A stretch of 47,667 bases of DNA from Nodosilinea nodulosa PCC 7104 (GCF_000309385.1 NZ_JH976538.1:1-47667), one strand, 5' to 3'; counted from the stretch's first letter, positions 15,913 to 24,469 are shown. Numbers and translations are program-made. The notes: generated by a model not told the origin, from the sequence alone.

Positions 15913-15947
15913 GTGCTATGCCATGCTGTGCTAGCATGGCATAGCAC
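15913..15947. promoter_or_regulatory. perfect 14-bp inverted repeat between divergent genes
   Basis: GTGCTATGCCATGC, a 7-nt spacer TGTGCTA, then GCATGGCATAGCAC. The spacer itself repeats the TGTGCTA word found at the left edge. It sits in the 82-bp gap between the RHH gene and the methionine aminopeptidase gene. Candidate RHH operator; as RNA it would form a strong hairpin just upstream of the map start. Confidence 0.6.
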
Positions 15948-15967
15948 GAGTAATCAAGGTTTTATCC

Positions 15968-16792
15968 ATGAACCGTCAGAATTTGCTCTCGATCGCCGGA
16001 GATTTTATCCAACCCAAAGGCCCTCCAGGCCTTGTCTTGCTTTCGAGTAAAGAATTAGGCAAGATGCGGCGGGTTGGACGACTTGCTGCGAACCTCCTCA
16101 ATCATCTTGGATCAATGGTGCAACCTGGAGTGAGTACGCAAGCTTTAAATGATGAGGCGGCGCGTTGGATGCAAGCCCATGGTGCAACCAGTGCCACCCT
16201 TGGCTATGCGCCTCCCAATCATCCCCCCTTTAGCGGCTCAATTTGCACCAGCATTAATGAGGTGGTTTGTCACGGAATTCCGAATTCAAAGCACATCCTC
16301 AAAGACGGGGATATTATCAACATCGATGTAACGCCACGCCTAAACGGTTATCATGGCGACACCTCTAAAACATTCCTCGTTGGCAATGTATCCGTAACCG
16401 CCCGGAAACTGGTTGAAGCCACTCAAGCATCGATGATGCGGGGGATTGCTGAAATCAAGCCGGGGGCAAGAATTGGTGATATTGGCGCTGCAATTCAAGA
16501 ATATGCTGAGGCAAATGGGTTCTCAGTTGTTCGAGATATGGTGGGGCATGGTATTGGCAGGCAGATGCATACAGAGCTTCAAATTCCTCACTTTGGCGAA
16601 CGAGGCAGTGGATTGAAGCTGCGTCCGGGAATGGTTTTTACGGTTGAGCCGATGCTAAACGAAGGCACGAGTACACTTAAGTTTTTAGCGGATCGTTGGA
16701 CTGTGATTACAAAAGACAATAAACTTTCAGCTCAGTTTGAACACACCGTTGCTGTGACTGAGGAAGGGGTAGAAATTCTAACTCTTCCTTGA
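15968..16792 (+). CDS. map: type I methionine aminopeptidase
   Basis: A 274-residue enzyme removing N-terminal methionine from nascent proteins. Five metal ligands are visible: Asp in INIDVTPRLNGYHGDTSKTF (two), His in DMVGHGIGRQMHTE, Glu in VFTVEPMLNEG and Glu in SAQFEHTVAVTE. The family's early His is in VVCHGIPN. A 25-residue N-terminal extension precedes the catalytic domain. Probably an additional copy carried by this accessory region, because cyanobacteria have several map genes. The start ATG at 15968 lies 20 bp after the inverted repeat. Confidence 0.92.
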   Translation: MNRQNLLSIAGDFIQPKGPPGLVLLSSKELGKMRRVGRLAANLLNHLGSMVQPGVSTQALNDEAARWMQAHGATSATLGYAPPNHPPFSGSICTSINEVVCHGIPNSKHILKDGDIINIDVTPRLNGYHGDTSKTFLVGNVSVTARKLVEATQASMMRGIAEIKPGARIGDIGAAIQEYAEANGFSVVRDMVGHGIGRQMHTELQIPHFGERGSGLKLRPGMVFTVEPMLNEGTSTLKFLADRWTVITKDNKLSAQFEHTVAVTEEGVEILTLP

Positions 16793-17170
16793 TTTTCAAG
16801 ACGCAACTCCTTATTTATTCCTTGAGAAAGAAGTACAATATTGCTCAAAAGATAAACCGCTGCTCAGGGACCCGGTTCCTATGGGGATAGCCGACTTTTA
16901 ACATCATCGTCAAGAGACCGGATCCCTTGGCCTATCTAGCCCTTTCCCTAAGCTTTTATCATTGGGGGTGGCGCGGCAGCATCATGGACGATTGGCATGA
17001 ACAGTCATTGCAGCGGACTTTTGAGAGCAACAAACTCTGGTTGAGTCTGGAAAGTCTTTGCCAATAGCCGATTAAAGCCGTAAAAGGGCCGACTGACACT
17101 TTCCAATAAAATCACGCCTGATTAGTGGCTACCTGTATTTGAAAGTTTGCGAAGACTTCTGAAAAATCAT
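16793..17170. other. 378-bp stretch without a recognisable gene
   Basis: No frame of convincing composition. One frame (around 16906-17067) reads DPLAYLALSLSFYHWGWRGS and could be a worn transposase or membrane fragment, but nothing supports it further. No tRNA or obvious terminator seen. Confidence 0.3.
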
Positions 17171-17235
17171 AAGAATCTGATAAATCACGATAAGAATCTG
17201 AAAGAACTTGAGTATTGGAGCTCATTACACTCAGG
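17171..17235 (+). promoter_or_regulatory. AraC-type tandem operator plus promoter, copy 1
   Basis: AAGAATCTGA at 17171-17180 and again at 17192-17201, 21 bp apart, followed by TTGAGT and a TACACT -10-like box about 20-25 bp later. Same layout as copies at 21202, 22502 and 33700. No AraC gene lies immediately upstream of this copy. Confidence 0.7.
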
Positions 17236-17255
17236 TTAATTACACCTTTATCGTT

Positions 17256-17410
17256 TCACAAACTGCGTTAGGTCAAGTGGATCTTCTCGATTCGATGATA
17301 TTGGCGGGACGTTAGCGAAGCTTCCCGAAGGTATCGCATCTTTACTTTCTGAAGATAGCCGTTGGGTAAATGCTCAGGAAATTGAAGTTTCTGGCGGCAT
17401 GTTTCTTTAA
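17256..17410 (+). pseudogene. short-chain dehydrogenase, internal deletion remnant
   Basis: Pieces SQTALGQV, then DDIGG, SLLSEDSRWVNAQEIEVSGG and MFL-stop match the C-terminus of the intact SDR at 21358 (SQTALGRVGEPDDIGG...). The N-terminal NAD-binding part is absent. Between DDIGG and SLLSED an insert TTAGCGAAGCTTCCCGAAGG, a cyanobacterial short palindromic repeat type, adds residues in frame. Thus the former target of operator copy 1 has collapsed. Confidence 0.65.
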
Positions 17411-17458
17411 TTCACACGACGAAAACCAAAGGAAACTCAAACAAAAGGAAAACTCACC

Positions 17459-18196
17459 ATGTTGAATATAGAAAACAAAGTGATTGCTATTATCGGAGCC
17501 AGTAGCGGTATCGGTGAAGCCACCGCGAAGCTGCTCGCCCAAAATGGCGCAAAAGTCGTTTTGGGAGCACGGCGGGCAGATAAGCTAGAAAAGCTAGTTG
17601 AGGAGATTTATGCCTTCGGTGGCACAGCAGAGTTCAAAGCGGTCGATGTCACCGATCTCGACGATGTGAAAGCATTTGTTGAGTTCGCCAAGGACAAATT
17701 TGGTCGCGTTGATGTCATCTTTAACAATGCCGGCGTGATGCCTCTATCACCGATGAATGCCCTGAAAGTCGAGGAATGGGACAACATGATCAATGTGAAT
17801 ATTCAGGGCGTGTTGAATGGTATCGCGGCAGGGCTGCCAATTATGGAAGCGCAAGGAGGCGGGCAAATCATCAATACTGCGTCCATTGGTGCCCATGTGG
17901 TAGTACCTACTGCGGCAGTTTACTGCGCAACCAAGTATGCAGTTTGGGCAATTTCTGAAGGACTGCGGCAGGAATCACAAAACATTCGCGTCACCACCAT
18001 ATCTCCGGGTGTCGTTGCCACCGAACTTGGCTCTGATATCACTGATGAGTCATCCAAAGGCTTGTTAGAAGAACTTCGCAAAACCGCCCTTACCTCAGAG
18101 GCGATCGCCAGAGCCGTTTTATACGCTGTGTCCCAGCCGGACGATGTTGATGTCAATGAAGTGATTGTCCGCCCGATTCGCCAGACGATGATGTAA
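17459..18196 (+). CDS. SDR family oxidoreductase
   Basis: A 245-residue classical short-chain dehydrogenase. The Rossmann motif GASSGIG is at 14-20, NNAG at about 88, the catalytic Ser in NTASIGAHV, Tyr and Lys in YCATK, followed by SPGVVATEL. It resembles the NADP-dependent YdfG/serine-type reductases. GARRAD after strand 2 suggests NADP preference. Followed at 30 bp by the NmrA-type gene and then another SDR; these three plus 21358 look like one reductive detoxification set. No AraC repeat is directly adjacent, but copy 1 lies upstream beyond the SDR remnant. Confidence 0.88.
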   Translation: MLNIENKVIAIIGASSGIGEATAKLLAQNGAKVVLGARRADKLEKLVEEIYAFGGTAEFKAVDVTDLDDVKAFVEFAKDKFGRVDVIFNNAGVMPLSPMNALKVEEWDNMINVNIQGVLNGIAAGLPIMEAQGGGQIINTASIGAHVVVPTAAVYCATKYAVWAISEGLRQESQNIRVTTISPGVVATELGSDITDESSKGLLEELRKTALTSEAIARAVLYAVSQPDDVDVNEVIVRPIRQTMM

Positions 18197-18225
18197 CCAC
18201 GCTATAGAGCCAAGGGGAAAATCTT

Positions 18226-19104
18226 GTGTATGTAGTTTTTGGTGCGACTGGGCAGACGGGTTCTGCGGTTGCTGACGCTTTGCTTGAGAAAAATCAGTTG
18301 GTGAGGGTCGTTTTGCGATCGGACAAAACCGCCGCTGCTTGGCGGACGAGAGGCGCAGATGTTACTTTTGCAAACCTAAGCGATTTAGAAGCGATGACCC
18401 ATGCGATGCGGAATGCGGACGCTGTTTACGCGATGAATCCGCCTGCCTACAACGTCGCCAATATGTTCGCGGTGGCGAGAGGAATCGGTGAGCATTACGT
18501 CGCTGCCATTAAAAAATCCGGCGCGCAGAAAGTCGTATTGCTTTCCTCGGTCGGATCGCAACATGCCTCGGGCACGGGAAACATCTTGACGACGCACATT
18601 TTGGAGACGATGTTCGGCAGTTTAGAAATTCCCGTTGCATTTTTGCGAGCATCGGCGTTTATGGAAAATTGGGGCAGCGTGGCGCAGGTCGCCGCTGAGC
18701 AAGGCATTTTACCGAGCTTCTACACACCGCTTGAGCGCAAGATTCCGATGGTGTGCGCTGCCGATATCGGACGTGCCGTTGCCCAAGCGATGACCGCAGA
18801 CTGGACGGGCAAACGCATCATCGAACTGCACGGCGCAGCAGATTATTCGCCAAACGATGTCGCCGTCGCTTTTGCCGCCGCTCTCGGACGCGACGTACAG
18901 GCTGTCGCTGTCCCCGAAATCGAGTGGCAGGCAACAATGTCCAGATTCGGCTTTTCGCTTGAAGCCGTCAACAGTTACAGCGAGATGATGCGCGGCTTTA
19001 ATTCTGGTCACATTGTTTTTGAAGGGGGAAGCCACGTTCAAACAGTCAGGGGGCAAACACTGCTTTCAGATGTCGTCAGCAAACTGATCGAAGCACAAAC
19101 TTGA
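18226..19104 (+). CDS. NmrA/HSCARG-type NAD(P)-binding protein
   Basis: A 292-residue atypical SDR. The N-terminus MYVVFGATGQTGSAVADALL carries the GxxGxxG dinucleotide motif, R33 of VVLRSDK may contact NADP, and VVLLSSVGSQHASGTGN replaces the usual Ser-Tyr-Lys site. FLRASAFMENW is the family's substrate side. Such proteins act as quinone/azo reductases or redox sensors. Start is GTG at 18226 with AAGGGG about eight bases ahead. Higher GC and more CGC/GCG codons than neighbours in 18560-18960, hinting at separate origin. Confidence 0.85.
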   Translation: MYVVFGATGQTGSAVADALLEKNQLVRVVLRSDKTAAAWRTRGADVTFANLSDLEAMTHAMRNADAVYAMNPPAYNVANMFAVARGIGEHYVAAIKKSGAQKVVLLSSVGSQHASGTGNILTTHILETMFGSLEIPVAFLRASAFMENWGSVAQVAAEQGILPSFYTPLERKIPMVCAADIGRAVAQAMTADWTGKRIIELHGAADYSPNDVAVAFAAALGRDVQAVAVPEIEWQATMSRFGFSLEAVNSYSEMMRGFNSGHIVFEGGSHVQTVRGQTLLSDVVSKLIEAQT

Positions 19105-19135
19105 GTCAACAATTTCACACCTAAAGGAGTCCATC

Positions 19136-19879
19136 ATGACGACGACACTTGCAGGCAAAGTTGCCCTGGTTACGGGCGGTTCACACGGTTTAGGCGCGGC
19201 GATCGCCAAGCGTCTCGCTCACGATGGGGCCGCCGTTGCGCTCATCTACACCAGTTCGCCCCAAAAAGCTGATCAGGTGGTTCGGGATATTGAAGCAACC
19301 GGGGGAAAAGCCCTGGCGATTCGGGCTGACAGTGCCGATGTAGATGCGGTAAAACACGCCGTCGCTGAGACTGTTAACACCCTCGGTCGGCTCGACATTT
19401 TCGTCAACAACGCAGGCGTTTTGGTTTTAGCGCCGATCGACCAGTTCTCGATGGAAGAGTTTGACCGACTCGTCGCCATTAATATCAAAGGCGTCTTCGT
19501 CGCCACTCAAGAGGCCGTTCGTCACATGAGCGAGGGAGGACGGAGCATCATGATTGGTAGCTTCATCAGTGATTTTACCCCTTTTGCCGGTCTCTCGGTC
19601 TATGCGTTGTCGAAGGGGGCGATCGCTAGTTTTACCCGTGGCCTCGCCCGCGATTTGGGAACTCGCGGCATCACGGTCAACAATATTCAACCGGGTCCGA
19701 TCGATACCGATATGAATCCCGCAGATGGGGACTCTGCTAAAGAAATCACTAACATGATTGCTCTTGGTCGCTACGGACAGGACAACGAGGTGGCTGGCAT
19801 GGTTTCCTATCTCGCCGGCCCTGAAGCCGCTTTTGTCACGGGTGCGAGCCTCAAAATTGATGGCGGCATAGCTGCTTGA
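19136..19879 (+). CDS. SDR family oxidoreductase (FabG-like)
   Basis: A 247-residue classical SDR: TGGSHGLG (13-20), NNAG near 90, Ser in IMIGSFISDF, Tyr/Lys in YALSKGA, and PGPIDTDMNP. The C-terminus TGASLKIDGGIAA is the common end of FabG-like enzymes. AAAGGAG nine bases before the ATG gives a clear start. It follows the NmrA gene by 31 bp, so co-transcribed with it. Likely reduces a carbonyl substrate with NADPH; the substrate is not readable. Confidence 0.88.
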   Translation: MTTTLAGKVALVTGGSHGLGAAIAKRLAHDGAAVALIYTSSPQKADQVVRDIEATGGKALAIRADSADVDAVKHAVAETVNTLGRLDIFVNNAGVLVLAPIDQFSMEEFDRLVAINIKGVFVATQEAVRHMSEGGRSIMIGSFISDFTPFAGLSVYALSKGAIASFTRGLARDLGTRGITVNNIQPGPIDTDMNPADGDSAKEITNMIALGRYGQDNEVAGMVSYLAGPEAAFVTGASLKIDGGIAA

Positions 19880-19926
19880 ACAAGACGTAAGCAGTCACAA
19901 ATCAGCATTTCATCGAGAATGATCCC

Positions 19927-20106
19927 ATGAAGCGTTCAGTATCACAATGCAAGAATGATTCTGAGTATAAGATTACACCTCAACCTGATTATCTCTGTGA
20001 CTCTTCAGTTAATGATGCCCTGATTGCGATCGCGCAAGAAGTTGCTGAATTGCTGAAACAATCCTATCTAGTAAAAGCTGATGAAAGTGACAGTATAGAG
20101 AGTTAA
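19927..20106 (+). CDS. small hypothetical protein upstream of araC-type gene (59 aa)
   Basis: MKRSVSQCKNDSEYKITPQP begins a 59-residue acidic-tailed protein ending KADESDSIES. A worn copy of the same tail (KADKIDSIE) can be read upstream of the second AraC gene at about 32565-32600, which shows that this segment belongs to the duplicated cassette. No strong ribosome site. Function unknown. Confidence 0.45.
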   Translation: MKRSVSQCKNDSEYKITPQPDYLCDSSVNDALIAIAQEVAELLKQSYLVKADESDSIES

Positions 20107-20309
20107 TAGTCAGGCAAAATTTTGCTGCATGAACGATCAATGGCTAAGTTAGAAAAGTCTACCTAAGGAGAGAAGCGTTAATGGCTAGCTTTTGACTTAA
20201 TGCGCCAGTTATTGTCTTGGGTTCCTAACTGGTAGACGCTTTTTCTGCGCCAGAGTCAGGTTGAGAGGTGTTATTTTGTAACTGCAAGCAATCGGTGAGA
20301 GCAAGCTCT

Positions 20310-21197
20310 ATGGCCAGCAACCAGATCAACTCGCTCGAACTCAACCAACGGTTTAATAAACCACTGATGATCTCCAGTCGTCAAATGGACTGGAATGGCA
20401 TTTTGGTGGAGCAGTGTCAAAGTCCTGCTTCAACCTACGAGGCAGAACTCCCAGCCCTCTCAGACCACTGGCTCAGCTTACACCTAGGGAATCCTACTCA
20501 TATAATTCAAAAACGGGACGATCGACGGCATGAATCAATCCTTCAGGAAGGGGACAATCTCTTTATTCCGGCTGGACAGCCAAGCTACTGGTGTCAAGAT
20601 AAAAGTGGTATCACCTGCTCTCCACTATTCATTTGCTTAAAACCAGAACTGATTCAACAGGTTGCTGAAGCCTCTGATATAGATTCAAGACGGTTCGAGT
20701 TTATACATTGTTTTGGTCAGCAAGATCTGCAGCTTCACCAGATTGGTATGCTGATATTGGCTGAGTTGCGATCGCACGGGATGATGGGAAAACTCTATGT
20801 CGAATCACTCACTCAAATTTTAGTAATTCATTTGCTGCGACACTATTCGACTCTGACGCGACCGATCGCATCCCAAGACAGCAGATTCACTCGTATCCAG
20901 TTGCAGCAGGCGATCGATTACATTCACACTTACTTGAATCGAGATTTGTCCTTGACTGAACTGGCAAGCGTTGTGAATATCAGCCCGACTTACTTTGCAA
21001 GTTTGTTTAAGCAGGAAATGGGAATTTCGCCCCACCAGTATGTGATTCGACAGCGCGTAGAACGGGCAAAGGTGATGTTGTCAAAAACGGATCTGGCGAT
21101 CGCAGACATCGCCCTGCAAGTCGGCTTCTCTAGCCAAAGCCATTTGACGCAGCAGTTTAAGCGATTCACTGGCATGACACCAAAGCAGGTGCGCTAA
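20310..21197 (+). CDS. AraC-family transcriptional regulator, copy 1
   Basis: A cupin-like sensor half (1-180, with ILQEGDNLFIPAGQPSYWCQ) and a C-terminal AraC domain: LTELASVVNISPTYFASLFK is the first helix-turn-helix, DIALQVGFSSQSHLTQQFKR then FTGMTPKQVR the second. Over 80% similar to the regulator at 32800. ATG 20310 is chosen because similarity to the paralogue is strongest from there; a GTG at 20268 adds 14 residues. The start follows a small AGAGC-AA-GCTCT dyad conserved in both copies. Four bases after the stop begins the tandem operator before the SDR gene at 21358, which is probably its target. Confidence 0.88.
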   Translation: MASNQINSLELNQRFNKPLMISSRQMDWNGILVEQCQSPASTYEAELPALSDHWLSLHLGNPTHIIQKRDDRRHESILQEGDNLFIPAGQPSYWCQDKSGITCSPLFICLKPELIQQVAEASDIDSRRFEFIHCFGQQDLQLHQIGMLILAELRSHGMMGKLYVESLTQILVIHLLRHYSTLTRPIASQDSRFTRIQLQQAIDYIHTYLNRDLSLTELASVVNISPTYFASLFKQEMGISPHQYVIRQRVERAKVMLSKTDLAIADIALQVGFSSQSHLTQQFKRFTGMTPKQVR

Positions 21198-21201
21198 CAG
21201 G

Positions 21202-21262
21202 AAGAATCTGACAATTTAGGTTAAGAATCTGAAAGAAGTTAAGCACAAGAATTCAGTACATT
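21202..21262 (+). promoter_or_regulatory. AraC-type tandem operator plus promoter, copy 2
   Basis: AAGAATCTGA at 21202-21211 and 21223-21232. Followed by GTACATT-like -10 near 21257. Located between the AraC gene and the SDR at 21358. Direct repeats spaced by two helical turns fit an AraC-type monomer pair contacting the -35 region. Confidence 0.75.
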
Positions 21263-21357
21263 TAGAACACTCAGAATAGATAGAACGGCAGGATTAATAT
21301 CTCCAATAAATCTATCTAGGATTACACCTGAGTGTCTTTCATTGGAGAAATAAGCTA

Positions 21358-22119
21358 ATGACACAAGATAAACCAAAAATTGCTCTAGTGACAGGAGCGA
21401 GTCGAGGACTGGGAAAGAATACTGCTTTGGCAGTGGCAAAGCAAGGAGTGGGCGTAATTGTAACCTATCTGAACAGTGAAGCGGAAGCAAAATCCGTTGT
21501 TTCTGAAATTGAGGCAATGGGCCATAAAGCAGTAGCGTTGCAGATCGATATCGGCAGCATCGAAACCCTTGATGCGTTTGTGATACAAGTCAAGCAAGCC
21601 CTGCAAAACACTTGGGGCATCGAGCAATTTGATTTCCTCATCAATAACGCTGGAATTAGTGGCGGTTCACTATTTGCAGAAACAACCGAGGAAGAATTTG
21701 ATCGAATATTCAACGTTAACTTCAAGGGTGTCTTTTTTCTCACTCAGAAGTTGCTGCCATTACTCAAAGATGGTGGACGAATCGTGAATGTTTCATCGTT
21801 TCTGACCCGCACCATAAGCCCAGGACGAGCGGTCTATGCCAGCATGAAAGGCGCGATCGAGGTTCTGACTCGCTCCTTAGCGAAGGAACTAGGACAGCGA
21901 CAAATCACAGTGAATGTAGTGGCTCCAGGAGCGATCGCCACCGAAGGCAGTGTCGTGCAGAACAATCCAGAGATCAATAAGTACATCGCGTCCCAAACTG
22001 CTTTAGGTCGGGTGGGTGAACCCGATGATATTGGAGGGGCGATCGCGCTGTTGCTGTCAGAAGAGAACCGATGGATGACTGGACAGAGAATCGAAGTCGC
22101 CGGGGGGCAGTCTCTCTAG
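21358..22119 (+). CDS. SDR family oxidoreductase, AraC-cassette target
   Basis: A 253-residue classical SDR: TGASRGLGKN (13-22), NNAG near 97, Ser in VNVSSFLTRT, Tyr/Lys in YASMKGA, VVAPGAIATE, ending TGQRIEVAGGQSL. Closest in style to glucose-1-dehydrogenase/FabG-like enzymes with NADP (YLNSEAEA after strand 2). GGAG is seen about 11 bases before the ATG. Upstream lies operator copy 2; a collapsed relative of this gene follows operator copy 1. Confidence 0.88.
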   Translation: MTQDKPKIALVTGASRGLGKNTALAVAKQGVGVIVTYLNSEAEAKSVVSEIEAMGHKAVALQIDIGSIETLDAFVIQVKQALQNTWGIEQFDFLINNAGISGGSLFAETTEEEFDRIFNVNFKGVFFLTQKLLPLLKDGGRIVNVSSFLTRTISPGRAVYASMKGAIEVLTRSLAKELGQRQITVNVVAPGAIATEGSVVQNNPEINKYIASQTALGRVGEPDDIGGAIALLLSEENRWMTGQRIEVAGGQSL

Positions 22120-22290
22120 CTCAAATCAACTTCAATCGGTAGACAAATCATGATAGCCAGTTAGCTGATTCAGAGTATCAGTTCTAGATTGAGCTACTTA
22201 TAGAACCTCAAATCGCGAAGTTTATACAGACCTACTTGTGCTCTACTGCGGAAACACATAGATACGAAGATCAGGCAAGGGTTTGAGGAG

Positions 22291-22495
22291 ATGAGTCAGC
22301 CCTGCTATCAGTGCGTGATTCACCAGCGCGTAGAACCAGCAAAATTGGTGCTGTTGAAAATAGATTTAGCGATATGTGCTGTGCACAGGCTGCGCCAAAG
22401 CAGAAATCGCTTTGTAAGTCGCCTTCGCCAGTCAAAGCCCTCTGACGCAACAATGTAAGCGCTTCACTGGACTGACTCCTAAACAGGCGCGCTAG
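22291..22495 (+). pseudogene. AraC-family regulator, C-terminal remnant (third copy)
   Basis: Reading across frameshifts gives YQCVIHQRVEPAKLVLLKID, LAI, then VSRLRQSK / SDATM / LTPKQAR-like pieces, matching the DNA-binding C-terminus of the two intact AraC proteins (VIRQRVERAKVMLSKTDLAI ... LTQQFKRFTGMTPKQVR). The frame is broken at least twice. The stop at 22493-22495 is followed six bases later by operator copy 3, the same geometry as the intact copies. Confidence 0.7.
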
Positions 22496-22501
22496 CGACC
22501 T

Positions 22502-22557
22502 AAGAATCTGATAAATCACTGTAAGAATTTGAAAGAAGTTGAGTGTTGGAACTCACT
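22502..22557 (+). promoter_or_regulatory. AraC-type tandem operator plus promoter, copy 3
   Basis: AAGAATCTGA (22502-22511) and AAGAATTTGA (22523-22532), then TTGAGTGTTGGAACTCAC and TACACT. The promoter part is nearly identical to copy 1. The gene once driven from here is no longer recognisable. Confidence 0.7.
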
Positions 22558-22761
22558 ACACTCAAGCTAGCTAAGACAAAGACTACCTGTACGGAAAGTA
22601 TATAAACAGCGCCTAGCAATCTTGTTGGCAGTAGCCGTTGCGGGGATGACCTCACCCCTGCCAACTGTTATGGGGTCTCTCAGATGCCGTTCCCTGACCA
22701 GCTTCCAGAGTTTGAGTAACTATGGGCTCAAATTGAACGTGCTGATCAGCAAAGCAATCCC
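22558..22761. other. decayed sequence after operator copy 3
   Basis: Broken frames such as RLAILLAVAVAGMTSPLPTV (possible membrane-protein start) and MPFPDQLPEFE-stop-LWAQIERADQQSNP are readable, suggesting a former coding region, but no family can be named. Nothing intact. Confidence 0.35.
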
Positions 22762-22804
22762 TTGTCGGTGGTGTCACCAAGCGCTATATTGTCACTTAGT
22801 GACA
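22762..22804 (+). promoter_or_regulatory. promoter with palindromic operator for tetR-type gene
   Basis: TTGTCG (22762-22767), 17-bp spacer, TATATT (22785-22790), overlapped by the palindrome TGTCAC-TTA-GTGACA (22790-22804). This ends 22 bp before the TetR start, a typical autorepression layout. Confidence 0.65.
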
Positions 22805-22826
22805 GATTCCTGAAAGGAAGACTGCG

Positions 22827-23498
22827 GTGGGAAGTGACGATACCAACGACACAACGAAGAACGAACGCAAGCCAGGGAGGATGAGTGAGCAGCGGCAGCA
22901 GCGGATACGTCTGGAGATTTCGCGGGAGGCGGCGCGTTTGTTCTGGGAGCAAGGCGTCGCTGCCACGACCGGTGAGCAAATCGCCGCTGCAGTGGGTCTC
23001 TCGGTGCGCACCCTCTGGCGGTACTTCCGCAACAAGGAGAGCTGTGTCGAGCCGGTCTTGGCGCAGGATGGCGAGGAGTTTGTGGCGCTATTGCGCCGCT
23101 GGCCTCGGGATGTCTCCCTTGAAGATCACCTCATGGAGTGGGCGATGAATCGTACTAAAGATCCTGATCAGCAGGCCTTTGATCAGGCTGTGATCAAGAT
23201 GACTGTACTGGCCGAAAAAGAGCCGGATCTGCGGACGGTCTGGCTGATGACCAACGATCGCATAGAGCGCGCTCTAGTCGAGATCTTCGCAGATCGCCTG
23301 CGGCGATCGCCTGACGATATTGAGGTGCGACTGCACGCCGCTGCGGCCACCGCAGTCGTGCGCGTTATCAGTGAAGACGTCAGTGCTGCCTTGATGGCAG
23401 GAGCCGATCCCACCTCGCTTGGCAACACGCTTGGGCAGATGGCCCGCGCCGTGCACATAGCTACTGGTGGGGCGATCGGTGATCCTGTCGATCCCTAA
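22827..23498 (+). CDS. TetR-family transcriptional regulator
   Basis: A 223-residue repressor. The helix-turn-helix is TTGEQIAAAVGLSVRTLWRY followed by FRNKESCV, around residues 48-75. The C-terminal ligand domain is helical. GTG start with AAGGAAG seven bases upstream; an ATG at 22881 would remove 18 residues. The protein has the look of actinobacterial TetR proteins (Arg/Ala rich, SVRTLWRYFRNKE), suggesting transfer. Likely controls itself through the adjacent palindrome and the CPBP protease 44 bp downstream. Confidence 0.88.
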   Translation: MGSDDTNDTTKNERKPGRMSEQRQQRIRLEISREAARLFWEQGVAATTGEQIAAAVGLSVRTLWRYFRNKESCVEPVLAQDGEEFVALLRRWPRDVSLEDHLMEWAMNRTKDPDQQAFDQAVIKMTVLAEKEPDLRTVWLMTNDRIERALVEIFADRLRRSPDDIEVRLHAAAATAVVRVISEDVSAALMAGADPTSLGNTLGQMARAVHIATGGAIGDPVDP

Positions 23499-23542
23499 AC
23501 CAATGAGCAATTGAAGTCAGCAACAAGAGTAAAAGAACGGAG

Positions 23543-24469
23543 ATGAAGATACAAAATACCGAAAGAACGCAGGGAATCATCGCAGAAGCGAAAAAAGTTA
23601 CCTACGTGGAGGCTGCCCGGTGGGGTAAGCATCGGGGGTGGCGGTATGTTCTGGGGCTGATGGTCATCCTCTTTGCGTGGCTGATCGTCGGTAGTGGTGC
23701 CAGCGTACTCGTCGCGTTTGCGCTCGGTGGCCAGGCAGACCCCTCGGGGCTCGGGCTTGTGGAATACTACCTGTTTGTCATGGCGAGTTTCCTGTGCTTC
23801 TTCGCGGGAGTCCTGATCGCTGTCTCCCTCGTCCACCGCCGCCACCCCCAAACGCTCGTCACAGCGGGGAAGCGGATAGACTGGCATCGGGTCGGTCACG
23901 GATTCGTGGCGTGGTTTCTGCCGTACTGCCTGATCGGTGGGCTGGGGCAGTATCTGTTCTACCCGGATACCTTCTCCTTTACTTCCAACCTCACGACGTT
24001 GGCGCTTTTTGTACCGATCGCACTGGTGCTCACCGCGATCCAAACGACCACCGAGGAGCTTTTCTTTCGCGGATACATCGTGCAGGGCGCGAGCCTCATC
24101 TGGAGCAACCGCGTTTTTCTGGCAATTGTGCCAGCCGTGATATTTACCCTGCCGCACCTCCTCAACCCGGAGGCGCGCGCGGGCGGCTGGCTCACCGTCT
24201 TCTCCAACTACTTCTTCGTTCCGGGTCTGGTGTGGACTGTGGTCTCGTTGATTGACGGAACCACTGAACTCGCCATCGGCGTACACTTCGCGAACAACAT
24301 CGGCGGCGTACTCCTGTTCAACATCACTGGAAGTGCCTTGCCCTCACCTGCTCTGTTCACCATCAGCGAGTATCACGCCACCTACGGGGCGCTAGCGGTG
24401 CTGGTGATAGTCCCCGTGTTTCTGGCGATCGCTTACGGAGTGTTCCAGCGTAATATCAAGTCCGCTTAA
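23543..24469 (+). CDS. CPBP family intramembrane protease
   Basis: A 308-residue membrane protein with about eight hydrophobic segments. The CPBP (Rce1/ABI-like) motifs are TTTEELFFRGYIVQGAS (EExxxR), IFTLPHLLNPE (His) and IGVHFANNIGG (HxxxN). These form the glutamic-type protease site in the membrane. Family members process prenylated or signal proteins and often act in bacteriocin self-immunity. The GGAG lies immediately against the ATG, an unusually short spacing. Follows the TetR gene by 44 bp; probably in the TetR regulon. Confidence 0.88.
   Translation: MKIQNTERTQGIIAEAKKVTYVEAARWGKHRGWRYVLGLMVILFAWLIVGSGASVLVAFALGGQADPSGLGLVEYYLFVMASFLCFFAGVLIAVSLVHRRHPQTLVTAGKRIDWHRVGHGFVAWFLPYCLIGGLGQYLFYPDTFSFTSNLTTLALFVPIALVLTAIQTTTEELFFRGYIVQGASLIWSNRVFLAIVPAVIFTLPHLLNPEARAGGWLTVFSNYFFVPGLVWTVVSLIDGTTELAIGVHFANNIGGVLLFNITGSALPSPALFTISEYHATYGALAVLVIVPVFLAIAYGVFQRNIKSA

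Noticed and set aside
16906..17067. Frame reading DPLAYLALSLSFYHWG as a transposase piece
   Set aside because: Too short and without any catalytic motif; no family could be named.
23495..24286. Long minus-strand frame (263 codons) opposite the CPBP gene
   Set aside because: It is the antisense shadow of a high-GC gene, with charged low-complexity composition.
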